Origin: Olavius algarvensis Delta 4 endosymbiont
GTDB lineage: Bacteria > Desulfobacterota > Desulfobacteria > Desulfobacterales > CAJINA01
Reading direction: 5' to 3'
Assembly (NCBI GenBank): GCA_905176665.1
Contig: CAJINA010000122.1
Location: 62,001-126,000, forward strand
DNA: 64,000 bases
The translations under genes and the position numbers were made by a program. Under the pieces are notes generated by a model. The model did not search any database. It was not told the origin of the DNA and worked only from the letters and a program-made list of their open reading frames with translations. Below, one piece after another: positions 32,239 through 40,326 of the stretch (positions within the stretch are counted from its first letter, which is position 1; every line of letters starts with the position of its first letter).

Positions 32239-33663
32239 ATGACAACACTTCCCTTCAGCGCCGGCGATGACCGGCCCGGCAAAATGGTCATTATCACCGG
32301 CTATTTTGCGGGTGAATCCTACGGCCTATTGGGACCCCAGGCTGCCGCCACAATCATTACCAGGCAGACACCCTACGAGTGTCTGGTGGTCACCGTGAAC
32401 AATGAGGATGCCCCCCGGACGGTCAAAAAAGTCCTCTATGACTATTTTGGATCCCAAACACCGTTGGTCGGCTTTTCCTATCTCAGCGGCCGCCCCGATC
32501 TTCTGGCCCTGGCCGCGGAACTGAAAGCGGAAGGAGCGACAACCCTGCTGGCCGGCCCGCAATCCAATGTCGATTTCACCGGTGAAACCGGCTGCGAGCG
32601 CCATCCCCACCGCTTCCAGGGCCTTGGTGACTATTTTAATTTCGCGCTGCACGGCCCGGCCGAGCAGCTCGTACCTCTCCTCCAGAATGAATCCCCGGCC
32701 GTCCTGGCAGATATTGCCGGCGCGCTCTACCTGGATGAGAAAGGCGCGCAGGTCGAAAATCCCGAAATTGACTGGAACCCCGCGATCTTCAACAACATCG
32801 ACTGGTCGAATATTTACGGCATCGTCGAGTCCCGCCTAGTGCCCATCGACATCAGCGCAGCCCAGGTGTTACAACAGATCGGCTGCCCCTGGGCGGCCCG
32901 CTCCAAACCGGCGGACATCGACTACCCCGCTTTCCTGGCCCAACCGGATGTGAAGAAAGTCCACCTCGACCTGGCCGGCTGCAGTTTCTGTGATGTGGCT
33001 AGCGACAAGGGCCTGGTTACCGGCCTGCCCACCGATGCTGTTCTGGACCAGGTGGCGTCCCTTCCCGAAACCGCAGACGGTCGTAAAATCCCGTTTGAAT
33101 TGATCAACGAAAACCCACTGCCCGGACTGCCGCGCCTGCTGGAGCGGATCCGGGACCGGGGTTTGGAAATTTCCCGGATCAGCCTGACCTTGCGCGCGGA
33201 CTGGCTCTTGAAGGCCGAACGCCATCTGCAAACCGCCCTGGAGATGGCCCGGGACATGCACATCCGCATCGTGTTCGCCTCGATCGGGTTCGAGTCGTTC
33301 AGTGCTATCCTGCTGGACAACCTCAACAAGGGATTGTCGGTCGACACCAACCTGGCGGCCGTGGACCTGATCCGGCGGATGAAAACCGCCTTCCCACATG
33401 AAATGGGCTACCTCCGCAGTGAGGGCGGTAACCACGGATTCATCCACCCTACTCCCTGGGATACACGTGCCACCGAATCCGAGGTGGGGCACGTCATTGC
33501 CAAACACGACCTCGCCCGGGATATCCTGCCGGATCACAGCACCCCCCTGATTATCCACCATGCGTCCGGCCTGGCGGCCTGGATAAGGGCTATTGAAAGC
33601 AGGGAAAACCTCAGGTTCAACCGCATCGGCTCGATAATAGCCTGGTGGGACGATCCCCACTAA
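32239..33663 (+). CDS. Cobalamin-binding/radical-SAM-like protein with incomplete cluster motif
   Basis: The 474-residue protein has an N-terminal Rossmann-like half like B12-binding domains of radical SAM enzymes (about 15-140), then a TIM-barrel-like half with a central GCSFCDV motif (C248 and C251). A classical CxxxCxxC would need a cysteine at 244, where there is aspartate; only GCP near residue 215 offers another. So it is either a degenerate or non-SAM member, or it uses a different third ligand. Barrel strands (ISRISLTLRADWLL, RIVFASIGFESF) and a HxTPWDTR motif are conserved-looking. It sits before iclR in the AOR region; the substrate is unknown. Confidence 0.6.
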   Translation: MTTLPFSAGDDRPGKMVIITGYFAGESYGLLGPQAAATIITRQTPYECLVVTVNNEDAPRTVKKVLYDYFGSQTPLVGFSYLSGRPDLLALAAELKAEGATTLLAGPQSNVDFTGETGCERHPHRFQGLGDYFNFALHGPAEQLVPLLQNESPAVLADIAGALYLDEKGAQVENPEIDWNPAIFNNIDWSNIYGIVESRLVPIDISAAQVLQQIGCPWAARSKPADIDYPAFLAQPDVKKVHLDLAGCSFCDVASDKGLVTGLPTDAVLDQVASLPETADGRKIPFELINENPLPGLPRLLERIRDRGLEISRISLTLRADWLLKAERHLQTALEMARDMHIRIVFASIGFESFSAILLDNLNKGLSVDTNLAAVDLIRRMKTAFPHEMGYLRSEGGNHGFIHPTPWDTRATESEVGHVIAKHDLARDILPDHSTPLIIHHASGLAAWIRAIESRENLRFNRIGSIIAWWDDPH

Positions 33664-33719
33664 GCCATCTTTTCAATATTCTCAACGACCATGGTAACAA
33701 GAATGAACTGCACGTATTC

Positions 33720-33735
33720 GTTCACCAGAATGAAT
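33720..33735. promoter_or_regulatory. Half-conserved GTTCA-N6-TGAAT operator
   Basis: GTTCA-CCAGAA-TGAAT, one mismatch from the dyad used at the AOR promoters, 56 bp after the previous gene and 140 bp before the iclR promoter. It could be an auxiliary site for looping. Confidence 0.5.
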
Positions 33736-33859
33736 GTTTATCTTGATAGTATCAGCCCCAAGCAAATTGTCAATGGAAGAATACGACCACCTGGCAACAG
33801 GTCAATTAACAAATTAATTTAATTAAATATCAAGGCTTTATATCCAAACTACAATCTAC

Positions 33860-33887
33860 TTGACATTGGACAATCCTCTGCTATACT
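33860..33887 (+). promoter_or_regulatory. Sigma-70 promoter of iclR
   Basis: TTGACA and TATACT separated by 16 bases, both near consensus. The predicted start (about 33894) lies just before the operator. Confidence 0.7.
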
Positions 33888-33901
33888 GCCCCCAATAGAA
33901 A

Positions 33902-33917
33902 GTTCACTATATTGAAC
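33902..33917. promoter_or_regulatory. GTTCA-N6-TGAAC operator of iclR
   Basis: A perfect dyad GTTCA-CTATAT-TGAAC placed at about +8 to +23, the position expected for autorepression. Confidence 0.75.
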
Positions 33918-33979
33918 CATCATGTCCTACCGAGAAATCATGATGATCAACGCGGTTAACAGGAAGGCTTGCTGACATA

Positions 33980-34777
33980 ATGCCCAACCTAAATGTATCT
34001 AAATCCAGCCCAGGTGGGTATAAAGCGCCTGCTGTCGGCAAAGCGTTTGAACTTCTCCGAACCGTGGCCCGCTCGCGTCAAGGCCTGGGTTTGAGCGAAC
34101 TCGCATCCGAGCTCGGCTACAGCAAAAGCACCACTCACGGCCTGGTGCACGCCCTCATCCATGAAGGCGCCCTGGTCCAGGCCAACGGCGGCAAGAAACT
34201 GCTGCTGGGATCGACGGTCGTGGAACTGGCTTTTCAAAGCTGGAACTATCTGATCATCAACCGGGAGGCACAGCCCATCCTCGACGAGCTCCGTGAAGAT
34301 ATCGGCGAGTCGGTGTTTCTCGGGGTATTCAACCGCAGCAATGCCCGCGCCATCATCATGGCAACTTCCGAGGCAACCAAACCGCTGAAAATCTCCTCCC
34401 CACCGGGAACGACCATACCCCTTTTTGCCGGGGCCGTGGGCAAAGTCTTCTTATCCGGCATGGACGATACCCGGGCCCTTGAACTGATCCGCGAGAATGG
34501 CTTGCCGCGCTTCACCGAAAATTCAATTGTCAGCGAGAATGAATTGATGGCGGAACTGGCCCGGGTCCGCGAGCGCTGCTGGGCGATGGATGATGAGGAA
34601 TATATTCCGGGGGTTCGGGCAGTAGCCGCCAGCCTGGGCAACCTGCACGGCCTGCCCCTGGCCATCTGGGTGGTGGGATTTGCCGGCAGCATGGGTGACA
34701 ACAAGATTGAGGCCATCACCCAGGCAACCCTGGAAACGACCGAGAAGCTGCGTTCAGTCCTGGATGCAGCCCATTAG
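33980..34777 (+). CDS. IclR-family transcriptional regulator
   Basis: The 265-residue protein has an N-terminal winged helix (AVGKAFELLRTVARS, LSELASELGYSKSTTHGLVHAL) and a C-terminal IclR effector domain (about 85-260; GTTIPLFAGAVGKVFLSGM and YIPGVRAVAASL). IclR proteins bind as dimers or tetramers to short dyads and respond to small carboxylates or aromatics. Its own promoter contains GTTCA-N6-TGAAC, repeated three times between the two AOR arms, so it is the likely regulator of that locus. The stop TAG is the first triplet of the MITE-like repeat behind it. The ribosome-binding site (AGGAAGG) is somewhat far from the ATG. Confidence 0.88.
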   Translation: MPNLNVSKSSPGGYKAPAVGKAFELLRTVARSRQGLGLSELASELGYSKSTTHGLVHALIHEGALVQANGGKKLLLGSTVVELAFQSWNYLIINREAQPILDELREDIGESVFLGVFNRSNARAIIMATSEATKPLKISSPPGTTIPLFAGAVGKVFLSGMDDTRALELIRENGLPRFTENSIVSENELMAELARVRERCWAMDDEEYIPGVRAVAASLGNLHGLPLAIWVVGFAGSMGDNKIEAITQATLETTEKLRSVLDAAH

Positions 34778-34921
34778 AAGCTATCTCACAAAAGTCTTTT
34801 GGCCCAATCTCTTCGTTGGTCGAAAAATTCTAAGCCTCAAAATACTATAGTATTCCTCCGGTTAAAAATTTACGTCCGCCTTAACCTTGGACCAAAATCC
34901 CTTTTCTCAGATAGCTTCTAA
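34774..34921. repeat. MITE-like palindromic repeat, copy C (short form)
   Basis: TTAGAAGCTATCT at the left and AGATAGCTTCTAA at the right bound 148 bp with a central AATACTATAGTATT palindrome. The left end overlaps the iclR stop codon. Confidence 0.85.
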
Positions 34922-34992
34922 AGTTTACGCTTTTAAGTAGTTGGTTAAAACCCCAAAGATAATAGAACTGAATGCTCATCCAGAATACAGTT

Positions 34993-35730
34993 CTATATTT
35001 CTAGATCGTCCGGAAGATCCGCATTCGTATAGACCTTCTGGACGTCGTCGCAATCTTCCAATGCATCCATAAGGCGTACCATCTGCTCGGCTTCCTTGCC
35101 GGCTACCGGAGTGACGGTCTGGGGCAGCATGGCAACCTCTGCGGCAATCGTGGTGATGCCGGCCTCTTCGATGGCAGACCGCACATCCTCGAAATCGGTG
35201 GGTTCAGTGATCACCTCGAAATTCTCACCGTCTTCGCGGACATCTTCAGCCCCCGCATCCAGGGCAACTTCCATCAGGGCATCTTCGTCCGTGACGCTCT
35301 GCTCAATTACCAGGTATCCTTTTTTATCAAACATGTAGGCCACGCACCCGTTTTCGCCCAGGTTGCCGCCGGCCTTGCTGAATATGTAGCGAATATCGGC
35401 CACAGTCCGATTCTTGTTATCGGTCAAGGATTCGACAAAAACCGCCGCCCCGCCGGCGCCGTACCCTTCGTAGGTCGCCTCCTCGTAGCTCACCCCTTCG
35501 AGCTCGCCGGTGCCCTTTTTAACGGCCCGTTCCATGTTGTCTTTGGGCATGTTCTCCGCCCGGGCCGCGATCAGGGCAGTGCGCAGCCGCGGGTTGGCGT
35601 CCGGATCGCCGCCGCCCATCCGAGCTGCAATGGTGATTTCCTTGATCAATTTTGTAAATATCTTCCCCCGCTTTGCGTCGGTGGCCGCCTTCTTATGCTT
35701 AATGGTTGACCATTTGCTGTGTCCTGACAT
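34993..35730 (-). CDS. yebC: YebC/PmpR-family protein
   Basis: The 245-residue protein is full length and matches the family throughout: [23 protein letters not shown] at the start, [28 protein letters not shown] and [10 protein letters not shown]. YebC proteins were described as DNA-binding regulators and, more recently, as ribosome-associated translation factors for difficult peptide stretches. It lies 13 bases upstream of... that is, after rlmE on the same strand, consistent with a housekeeping unit. Terminated by TAG. Confidence 0.95.
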   Translation of the reverse strand: MSGHSKWSTIKHKKAATDAKRGKIFTKLIKEITIAARMGGGDPDANPRLRTALIAARAENMPKDNMERAVKKGTGELEGVSYEEATYEGYGAGGAAVFVESLTDNKNRTVADIRYIFSKAGGNLGENGCVAYMFDKKGYLVIEQSVTDEDALMEVALDAGAEDVREDGENFEVITEPTDFEDVRSAIEEAGITTIAAEVAMLPQTVTPVAGKEAEQMVRLMDALEDCDDVQKVYTNADLPDDLEI

Positions 35731-35743
35731 CGATTATGTCCTC

Positions 35744-36343
35744 CTATTGCTTGCCCAGACCGATGATGAAAATCTCCCGGCTCGCTTTACGACTGCTCTG
35801 GGGTTTGAATATTTTCTGTTTTTTAAAACTCTGGCGAACTTCCGCCAGGAAGGCCTGAAAATCCGGTCCCTGAAAAATTTTACAGACAAACCGGCCGCCC
35901 GGTCTCAGTACATCTTTGGCCACATAAAGGGCGGCCTCGCAAAGACCCATGCTGCGGGCCGCATCCACGTGCTTGTTGCCGGTCGTGGCCGGCGCCATGT
36001 CACTGAGCACCACGTTATACCCGGCCCCGGCGCCCTGTTTCAACTCCGCAAGCATTTCATAGATGTCGCCGGTCAAGACTTCAACCTGGTCGGGCAGCGC
36101 AATGGTCACCGGTTTCAGGTCGACGCCCACTACCCGGCCGGACGGCCCGGCCAGATCGGCGGCATATTTCAACCAGGACCCCGGGGCGCACCCCAAATCC
36201 AGGACCGCGTCGCCTTTTTTAATGATCCGGTTTTTCTGCTGGATCTCCTTGAGCTTATATACCGAACGAGCCGGGTACTTATCCTTCTTGGCCTGCCGCG
36301 TATAGTGATCCTGCCATCTATTGCCGGATTTTGAACGTTTCAT
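35744..36343 (-). CDS. rlmE: 23S rRNA (uridine-2'-O)-methyltransferase RlmE/FtsJ
   Basis: The 199-residue protein methylates the 2'-O of U2552 in the ribosomal A-loop. It has the SAM site DLGCAPGSWL (about 50), the DMAP motif (about 116) and the catalytic lysines (ARSVYKLKEI at 26-35 and KIFQGPDF near 155). A terminus of MITE-like copy D overlaps its ATG (36341-36343), and no ribosome-binding site is visible before it, so the repeat forms the leader. Followed closely by yebC. Confidence 0.95.
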   Translation of the reverse strand: MKRSKSGNRWQDHYTRQAKKDKYPARSVYKLKEIQQKNRIIKKGDAVLDLGCAPGSWLKYAADLAGPSGRVVGVDLKPVTIALPDQVEVLTGDIYEMLAELKQGAGAGYNVVLSDMAPATTGNKHVDAARSMGLCEAALYVAKDVLRPGGRFVCKIFQGPDFQAFLAEVRQSFKKQKIFKPQSSRKASREIFIIGLGKQ

Positions 36344-36520
36344 ATGAAGCTATCTCAAATAAGTCTTTTGGCCCAATCTCGGCGTTGGGCGCTAAATTCA
36401 AATCCTCGAAATACTGGAGTATTCACCACGATGGGCATTGGCTTCGCTGGCACCTCTGGTTCGAATGTAGCACCCGCCTTGACCTTGAACCAAAATCCGT
36501 TTTTTGAGATAGCTTCATAT
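36342..36520. repeat. MITE-like palindromic repeat, copy D (long form), abutting rlmE start
   Basis: ATATGAAGCTATCTCAAA at the left and its complement TTTGAGATAGCTTCATAT at the right bound 179 bp. It contains the ATGGGCATTGGCTTCGCTGG segment also seen in copy A. The left terminus includes the ATG of rlmE. Confidence 0.85.
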
Positions 36521-36614
36521 AAAGTGTTTCACATCAAGTCAAGCGGATCAGGTTGATCACGATCTTCTTTAATAATTGTGCCTTAGACCATAATACACAA
36601 TTTGGCACAAAGCA

Positions 36615-37982
36615 CTAGAACAACCCCTCAACCGCCTGATCTATATTCCGGACACCCAACAATTCCAACCCCGGCGTACCGTTGAGGCGCTTTAAATTCG
36701 ATTCGGGCAGCAGGCAGCGGGTGAATCCCATTTTCTTGGCCTCGGCCAACCGGGTTTCCACCTGGCCGATGGCCCGGACTTCTCCGGTAAGCCCCACTTC
36801 GCCGAGTACGATGGTCCCTTCTGCAATCGGCCGGTCCAAAAAACTGGAGGCCACAGCGCTGACGATACCCATATCCACTGCGGGTTCGCTGACCTTGACC
36901 CCACCGGCCACGTTCATGAACACATCGTGCCCCATTAATTGCATGCCCAATTTCTTTTCCATCACCGCCACCAGCAGGGACACCCGGTTGCGGTCCAGGC
37001 CGAGAATTGTCCGGCGGGGGTTGCCGAAGCTCGTGGAACTGGCCAGCGCCTGGAGCTCTACCAGGATGGGGCGGGTTCCCTCCATGCTGGACGTCACCAC
37101 GGAACCCGGGGCACTGGCCGCCCGCTCGCTTAAAAACACCGCGGACGGATTCAGCACTTCGCCCAGCCCGGAGTCGTTCATCTCGAAGACCCCGATTTCA
37201 TTGGTGGAGCCAAATCGATTCTTAACCGCCCGCAGCACCCGGAACGCGTGACCGCCGTCGCCCTCGAAATAAAGAACGGTATCCACCATGTGTTCCAGCA
37301 TGCGGGGACCGGCAATAGCGCCATCTTTGGTGACGTGTCCGACCAGAAAGATGGGGATGCCGGTTTTTTTGGCCACCAACATCAACTGCACGGTTGATTC
37401 GCGCACCTGGCTGACACTGCCCGGGGCCGACGTCAACTCGGCGTTGAACATGGTTTGAATGGAATCCACCACCAGGACATCCGGCTTGAGATTGGCAATC
37501 ATATTGAGAATGGCGTCGATATCGATCTCCGACACCACTAAGAGATCATGGGATACTGTCGCCAGGCGCTGGCTCCGAATTCGAATCTGTTGGATGGATT
37601 CCTCACCGGACACATATAGGACCTTCCGCCCGGCAATCGCAAATCCGTGCAAGGCCTGGAGCATCAGGGTGGACTTGCCGATACCCGGATCACCCCCGAT
37701 CAAGACCAGGCTACCCGGGACCAGCCCACCGCCCAACACCCGGTCGAATTCGGCAATGCCGGTCTCCAGGCGGAATTCGTCTGCGACGGCCACACTGTCG
37801 ATCGGCACCGGTTTGCTCGGACTGGCCGGGCCGGCCCCCCTCTGGCTTTTGGCCGGTTTACGGGCCACCACCTCTTCCACCAGGGAATCCCATTCGTTGC
37901 AGTCCGGACACTTGCCCATCCATTTGGGACTCTGGTACCCGCAGGTTTGGCAGGTAAATATGGTCTTGGTGTTCTTTTTCAA
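36615..37982 (-). CDS. radA: DNA repair protein RadA
   Basis: The 455-residue protein has the N-terminal zinc finger C11-C14...C25-C28, a RecA-like ATPase with Walker A GGDPGIGKST, the RadA signature KNRFGSTNEIGVFEM, and a C-terminal Lon-like domain (GEVGLTGEVRAIGQ). RadA promotes branch migration in recombination. Complete and conserved; TAG stop. Confidence 0.97.
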   Translation of the reverse strand: MKKNTKTIFTCQTCGYQSPKWMGKCPDCNEWDSLVEEVVARKPAKSQRGAGPASPSKPVPIDSVAVADEFRLETGIAEFDRVLGGGLVPGSLVLIGGDPGIGKSTLMLQALHGFAIAGRKVLYVSGEESIQQIRIRSQRLATVSHDLLVVSEIDIDAILNMIANLKPDVLVVDSIQTMFNAELTSAPGSVSQVRESTVQLMLVAKKTGIPIFLVGHVTKDGAIAGPRMLEHMVDTVLYFEGDGGHAFRVLRAVKNRFGSTNEIGVFEMNDSGLGEVLNPSAVFLSERAASAPGSVVTSSMEGTRPILVELQALASSTSFGNPRRTILGLDRNRVSLLVAVMEKKLGMQLMGHDVFMNVAGGVKVSEPAVDMGIVSAVASSFLDRPIAEGTIVLGEVGLTGEVRAIGQVETRLAEAKKMGFTRCLLPESNLKRLNGTPGLELLGVRNIDQAVEGLF

Positions 37983-38035
37983 GAAACATCCCCCGGGTTC
38001 TTAGACTTGATATATCTATTGATTTCTGGCATCAA

Positions 38036-38181
38036 ATAGAAACTATTTTAAAAAAGTCTTTTGGCCCAATCTCAGCGTTGGTCGCAAAAATCAAATCCTC
38101 GAAATACTATAGTATTCCTCCGGTTTGACTTTTACGCCCGCCTTGATCTTGAAACCAAAATCCAGTTTAAAATAGTGTATA
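38036..38181. repeat. MITE-like palindromic repeat, copy E (short form)
   Basis: ATAGAAACTATTTTAAA at the left and TTTAAAATAGTGTAT at the right bound 146 bp. Its arms differ from the other copies by paired changes. The central AATACTATAGTATT palindrome is kept. Confidence 0.8.
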
Positions 38182-38272
38182 GGTGGTCATAACATGTAGC
38201 ACACAATGGATCAATGGCCTGCAGGTAGCCGACAAAGCCTACAGGCCAGACTACGATACTGGAAGGGAGTTT

Positions 38273-39151
38273 ATGCGTTTTCGGGCTTTGGGTTTTCTGC
38301 AGGTTTTCCTGGTTTTTCTCTGTTTGGCCATCACTCCAAATCAAGGCTGGTCCACCGACCACAGCGACCCCCATGCAATCTTTTTCAAGGACGTCCAGAC
38401 ACGCCTGCTTAAAGAGGGCTTTAACCAGAGCATGATCGACAGTCTTTATGGAAAACCGGAGGTCCGCTTCGATGCCGGAACCGTTTCACTTTTTTTCGTA
38501 CACAGCGAAGCCCGGGTAGACTACGAGCAGTTCACCACCTGGAAAGCCATTCGCAAAGCCCGCAAGTATATTAAGGGCCACGATAAAGAGCTGCAATCCG
38601 CGAAAGCAACATACAGGGTCGACCCGGAGGTCATTACGGCCATCATCCTGGTGGAAACCCAGTTGGGCACCTATATGGGCCGCAGCCGGGTATTCAACGT
38701 TCTCTCCACCATGGCCGCCCTGAATGATCCGGAAGCCCGCAATGTTTTGTATAAAGAATTACCACCCAAGCGGCGCTATTCGCGGGCTAAATTTGAAAAA
38801 AAAGCTGACTGGCGAACCAAATGGGCATTTAAGGAGCTGGTGGCCTTCATCCATTACACTGCCCGTGAAGATCTGGATACGACCCGCTTAAAAGGGTCTT
38901 ATGCCGGCGCCATCGGGATTGCTCAGTTTATGCCCACCAACGCTTACAAAATGGCGAAAGACGGCAATGGCGACGGCCGCAGGAACCTATACGAACATGC
39001 CGATGCCATTGCCAGCGTTGCCTATTACCTGAAGTACCATGGCTGGAAGCCCGGCATCAGCTCTAAAAAGCAGCACCGCATGGTTCTGCACTACAACAAC
39101 AGCGATGTCTATGCTAATACCGTACTGAAGATTGCGAAGAAGCTTAAATAG
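38273..39151 (+). CDS. MltB-like lytic murein transglycosylase
   Basis: The 292-residue protein has a signal peptide (about 1-25) and an SLT/MltB-type lysozyme domain: the catalytic glutamate in ILVETQLGTYMG (about residue 127) and the GAIGIAQFMPTNA block (about 216-228). It cleaves peptidoglycan to 1,6-anhydromuramoyl products in the periplasm. No lipobox is seen, so it is soluble. The ATG at 38273 has GGAAGGGAG upstream; an in-frame ATG at 38183 would start inside the repeat region and bury the signal peptide. Confidence 0.88.
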   Translation: MRFRALGFLQVFLVFLCLAITPNQGWSTDHSDPHAIFFKDVQTRLLKEGFNQSMIDSLYGKPEVRFDAGTVSLFFVHSEARVDYEQFTTWKAIRKARKYIKGHDKELQSAKATYRVDPEVITAIILVETQLGTYMGRSRVFNVLSTMAALNDPEARNVLYKELPPKRRYSRAKFEKKADWRTKWAFKELVAFIHYTAREDLDTTRLKGSYAGAIGIAQFMPTNAYKMAKDGNGDGRRNLYEHADAIASVAYYLKYHGWKPGISSKKQHRMVLHYNNSDVYANTVLKIAKKLK

Positions 39152-39169
39152 ACTATTAGGCTATAGGCC

Positions 39170-39227
39170 TTTAGGCTTTAGGTAAGTCCGGATCTCAACC
39201 GAATCACGAATTACCTAACAGCCTAAA
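39170..39227. terminator. Long imperfect inverted repeat after the transglycosylase gene
   Basis: TTTAGGCTTTAGGTAA and TTACCTAACAGCCTAAA pair across a 25-base loop. No T-run follows, so it may be a processing hairpin rather than a terminator. Confidence 0.35.
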
Positions 39228-39310
39228 CACCTGAAGCGCTCAGGCAAACCAGCCAATTGATGCCGCACCTCCAATGTGGCCAAGGCTTAATTAAAGTTAG
39301 ACAGAAAATA

Positions 39311-39517
39311 ATGGATTTACAAACAGTTGCAATCGTTTTGGCCTTGGTGGCGCCTTTCTTTTTCGGCACTATCTGGGGAACGGTCAACGCAGCCCAGAGA
39401 GATTTCGGCACACTGGGGAAAAAGGCCATGTGGCTCTTTGTTGCCGCCATTCCCTTCGTAGGGTTTATTATTTATCTCATTTTCGGTATGCGAAAGGGGA
39501 GGATGCCTCCAAGTTGA
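39311..39517 (+). CDS. Small membrane protein (PLDc_N-like)
   Basis: The 68-residue protein has two hydrophobic helices (about 5-24 and 39-58) separated by a polar loop, and a basic tail. The layout and the FIIYLIFGMRKGR ending resemble PLDc_N domain proteins, whose function is unknown. The ATG at 39311 is the best start by hydrophobicity, but it lacks a strong ribosome-binding site. Alone between the transglycosylase and the tRNA. Confidence 0.5.
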   Translation: MDLQTVAIVLALVAPFFFGTIWGTVNAAQRDFGTLGKKAMWLFVAAIPFVGFIIYLIFGMRKGRMPPS

Positions 39518-39533
39518 GTCGCACGGATAGCTG

Positions 39534-39560
39534 TTGACAAATTTTCGCTGGTTATATATT
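39534..39560 (+). promoter_or_regulatory. Promoter of tRNA-Glu
   Basis: TTGACA (39534-39539) and TATATT (39555-39560), spacer 15 bases, directly upstream of the tRNA. Confidence 0.55.
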
Positions 39561-39579
39561 TCAGATTGCACATAAAAAT

Positions 39580-39654
39580 GGTCCCATCGTCTAGCGGTTA
39601 GGACGCCGGCCTCTCACGCCGGTAACCGGGGTTCGATTCCCCGTGGGATCACCA
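39580..39654 (+). tRNA. tRNA-Glu (anticodon CTC)
   Basis: A complete 75-nt cloverleaf with acceptor GGTCCCA/TGGGATC, anticodon loop CTCTCAC inside CCGGC/GCCGG, T-arm GGGGTTCGATTCCCC, and encoded CCA. It reads GAG. Confidence 0.93.
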
Positions 39655-39666
39655 TAAAAAACAACA

Positions 39667-39697
39667 GGGCCTGCGTACAACCGCAGGCCCTTTGTTA
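39667..39697 (+). terminator. Rho-independent terminator after tRNA-Glu
   Basis: GGGCCTGCG-TACAAC-CGCAGGCCC, a nine-pair stem followed by TTTGTTATTT. Confidence 0.85.
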
Positions 39698-39767
39698 TTT
39701 GGATAGGGTTGGGACGTCCCGCTTTTCAAGCGGGATAACCGGGGTTCGATTCCCCGTGGGATCACCA
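39694..39767 (+). pseudogene. tRNA-Glu pseudogene (TTC anticodon arm)
   Basis: The anticodon arm CCCGC-TTTTCAA-GCGGG (anticodon TTC by alignment), T-arm and 3' acceptor strand with CCA are present; 32 bases (39736-39767) are identical to the intact tRNA (39623-39654). The 5' acceptor strand cannot pair with TGGGATC and the D-arm is eroded, so it should not form a functional tRNA. Confidence 0.7.
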
Positions 39768-39778
39768 AGTAAATACAG

Positions 39779-39815
39779 GGGGTTGGCCATCATGTGGCTG
39801 GCCCCTTTTCTATTT
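39779..39815 (+). terminator. Second terminator hairpin after tRNA pseudogene
   Basis: GGGGTTGGCC-atcatgt-GGCTGGCCCC followed by TTTTCTATTT. Confidence 0.65.
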
Positions 39816-39942
39816 GGGGTGTGAGGTAGGGGTATTTCACTTAATTTTCCTTATAACGTTCCCTTTCACCAGGAGCAGCGGGTTATCCACGATCCGGTGC
39901 AACTAGTGGTTGGGTCTAAACTCATTTATGAAATTGCATTCA

Positions 39943-40326
39943 TTACTCATCAAGTTTTTTCTTTTTCTTCATTAAGTCTGCTAATTCCACAAATAGATTA
40001 TGACCAAAGCTATTTTCCGGGCTTTCATCGTCAGACCCGGTAGCATAAGCATCGGCTACTTGGTCACGGGTATGTTCATTTTCGTGACAATAAATGCACA
40101 ATAATTCCCAGTTACTTCCATCGGGTGGGTTATTGTCACGATTGTGATCTTTATGGTGTACTGTGAGTTCCCGGAGCCGCTTTCCACTGAACTCTCTCCC
40201 ACAATGCGCACAAATTTTTGAAAAAAGTTTCAGAGCACGTTCCCGATAACATTTTTCCCCTTCTTGGCGCATACGAAACACCTTTGCAACACTCCCCTGG
40301 ACATCGCCAGTTTTGTTTAGGGACAC
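39943..40326 (-). CDS. yajD: HNH nuclease family protein YajD
   Basis: The 127-residue protein has CAHCGREF (about 39), LRELTVHHKDHNRDNNPPDGSNWELLC (HNH core, about 51-77) and CIYCHENEH, matching YajD closely, with a Lys-rich end. HNH proteins cut or nick DNA; the physiological role of YajD is unknown. The start is GTG at 40326; a later ATG (MRQEGEK) would give about 109 residues, nearer the E. coli length of 115. Confidence 0.85.
   Translation of the reverse strand: MSLNKTGDVQGSVAKVFRMRQEGEKCYRERALKLFSKICAHCGREFSGKRLRELTVHHKDHNRDNNPPDGSNWELLCIYCHENEHTRDQVADAYATGSDDESPENSFGHNLFVELADLMKKKKKLDE

Noticed and set aside
15584-38181. CRISPR array
   Set aside because: Repeats are long, dispersed, palindromic and not separated by regular spacers; no cas genes occur.
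39623-39767. attL/attR of an integrated element at the tRNA
   Set aside because: The 32-bp repeats are only about 113 bp apart with a terminator between them and no integrase nearby; a degenerate tandem tRNA explains them better.
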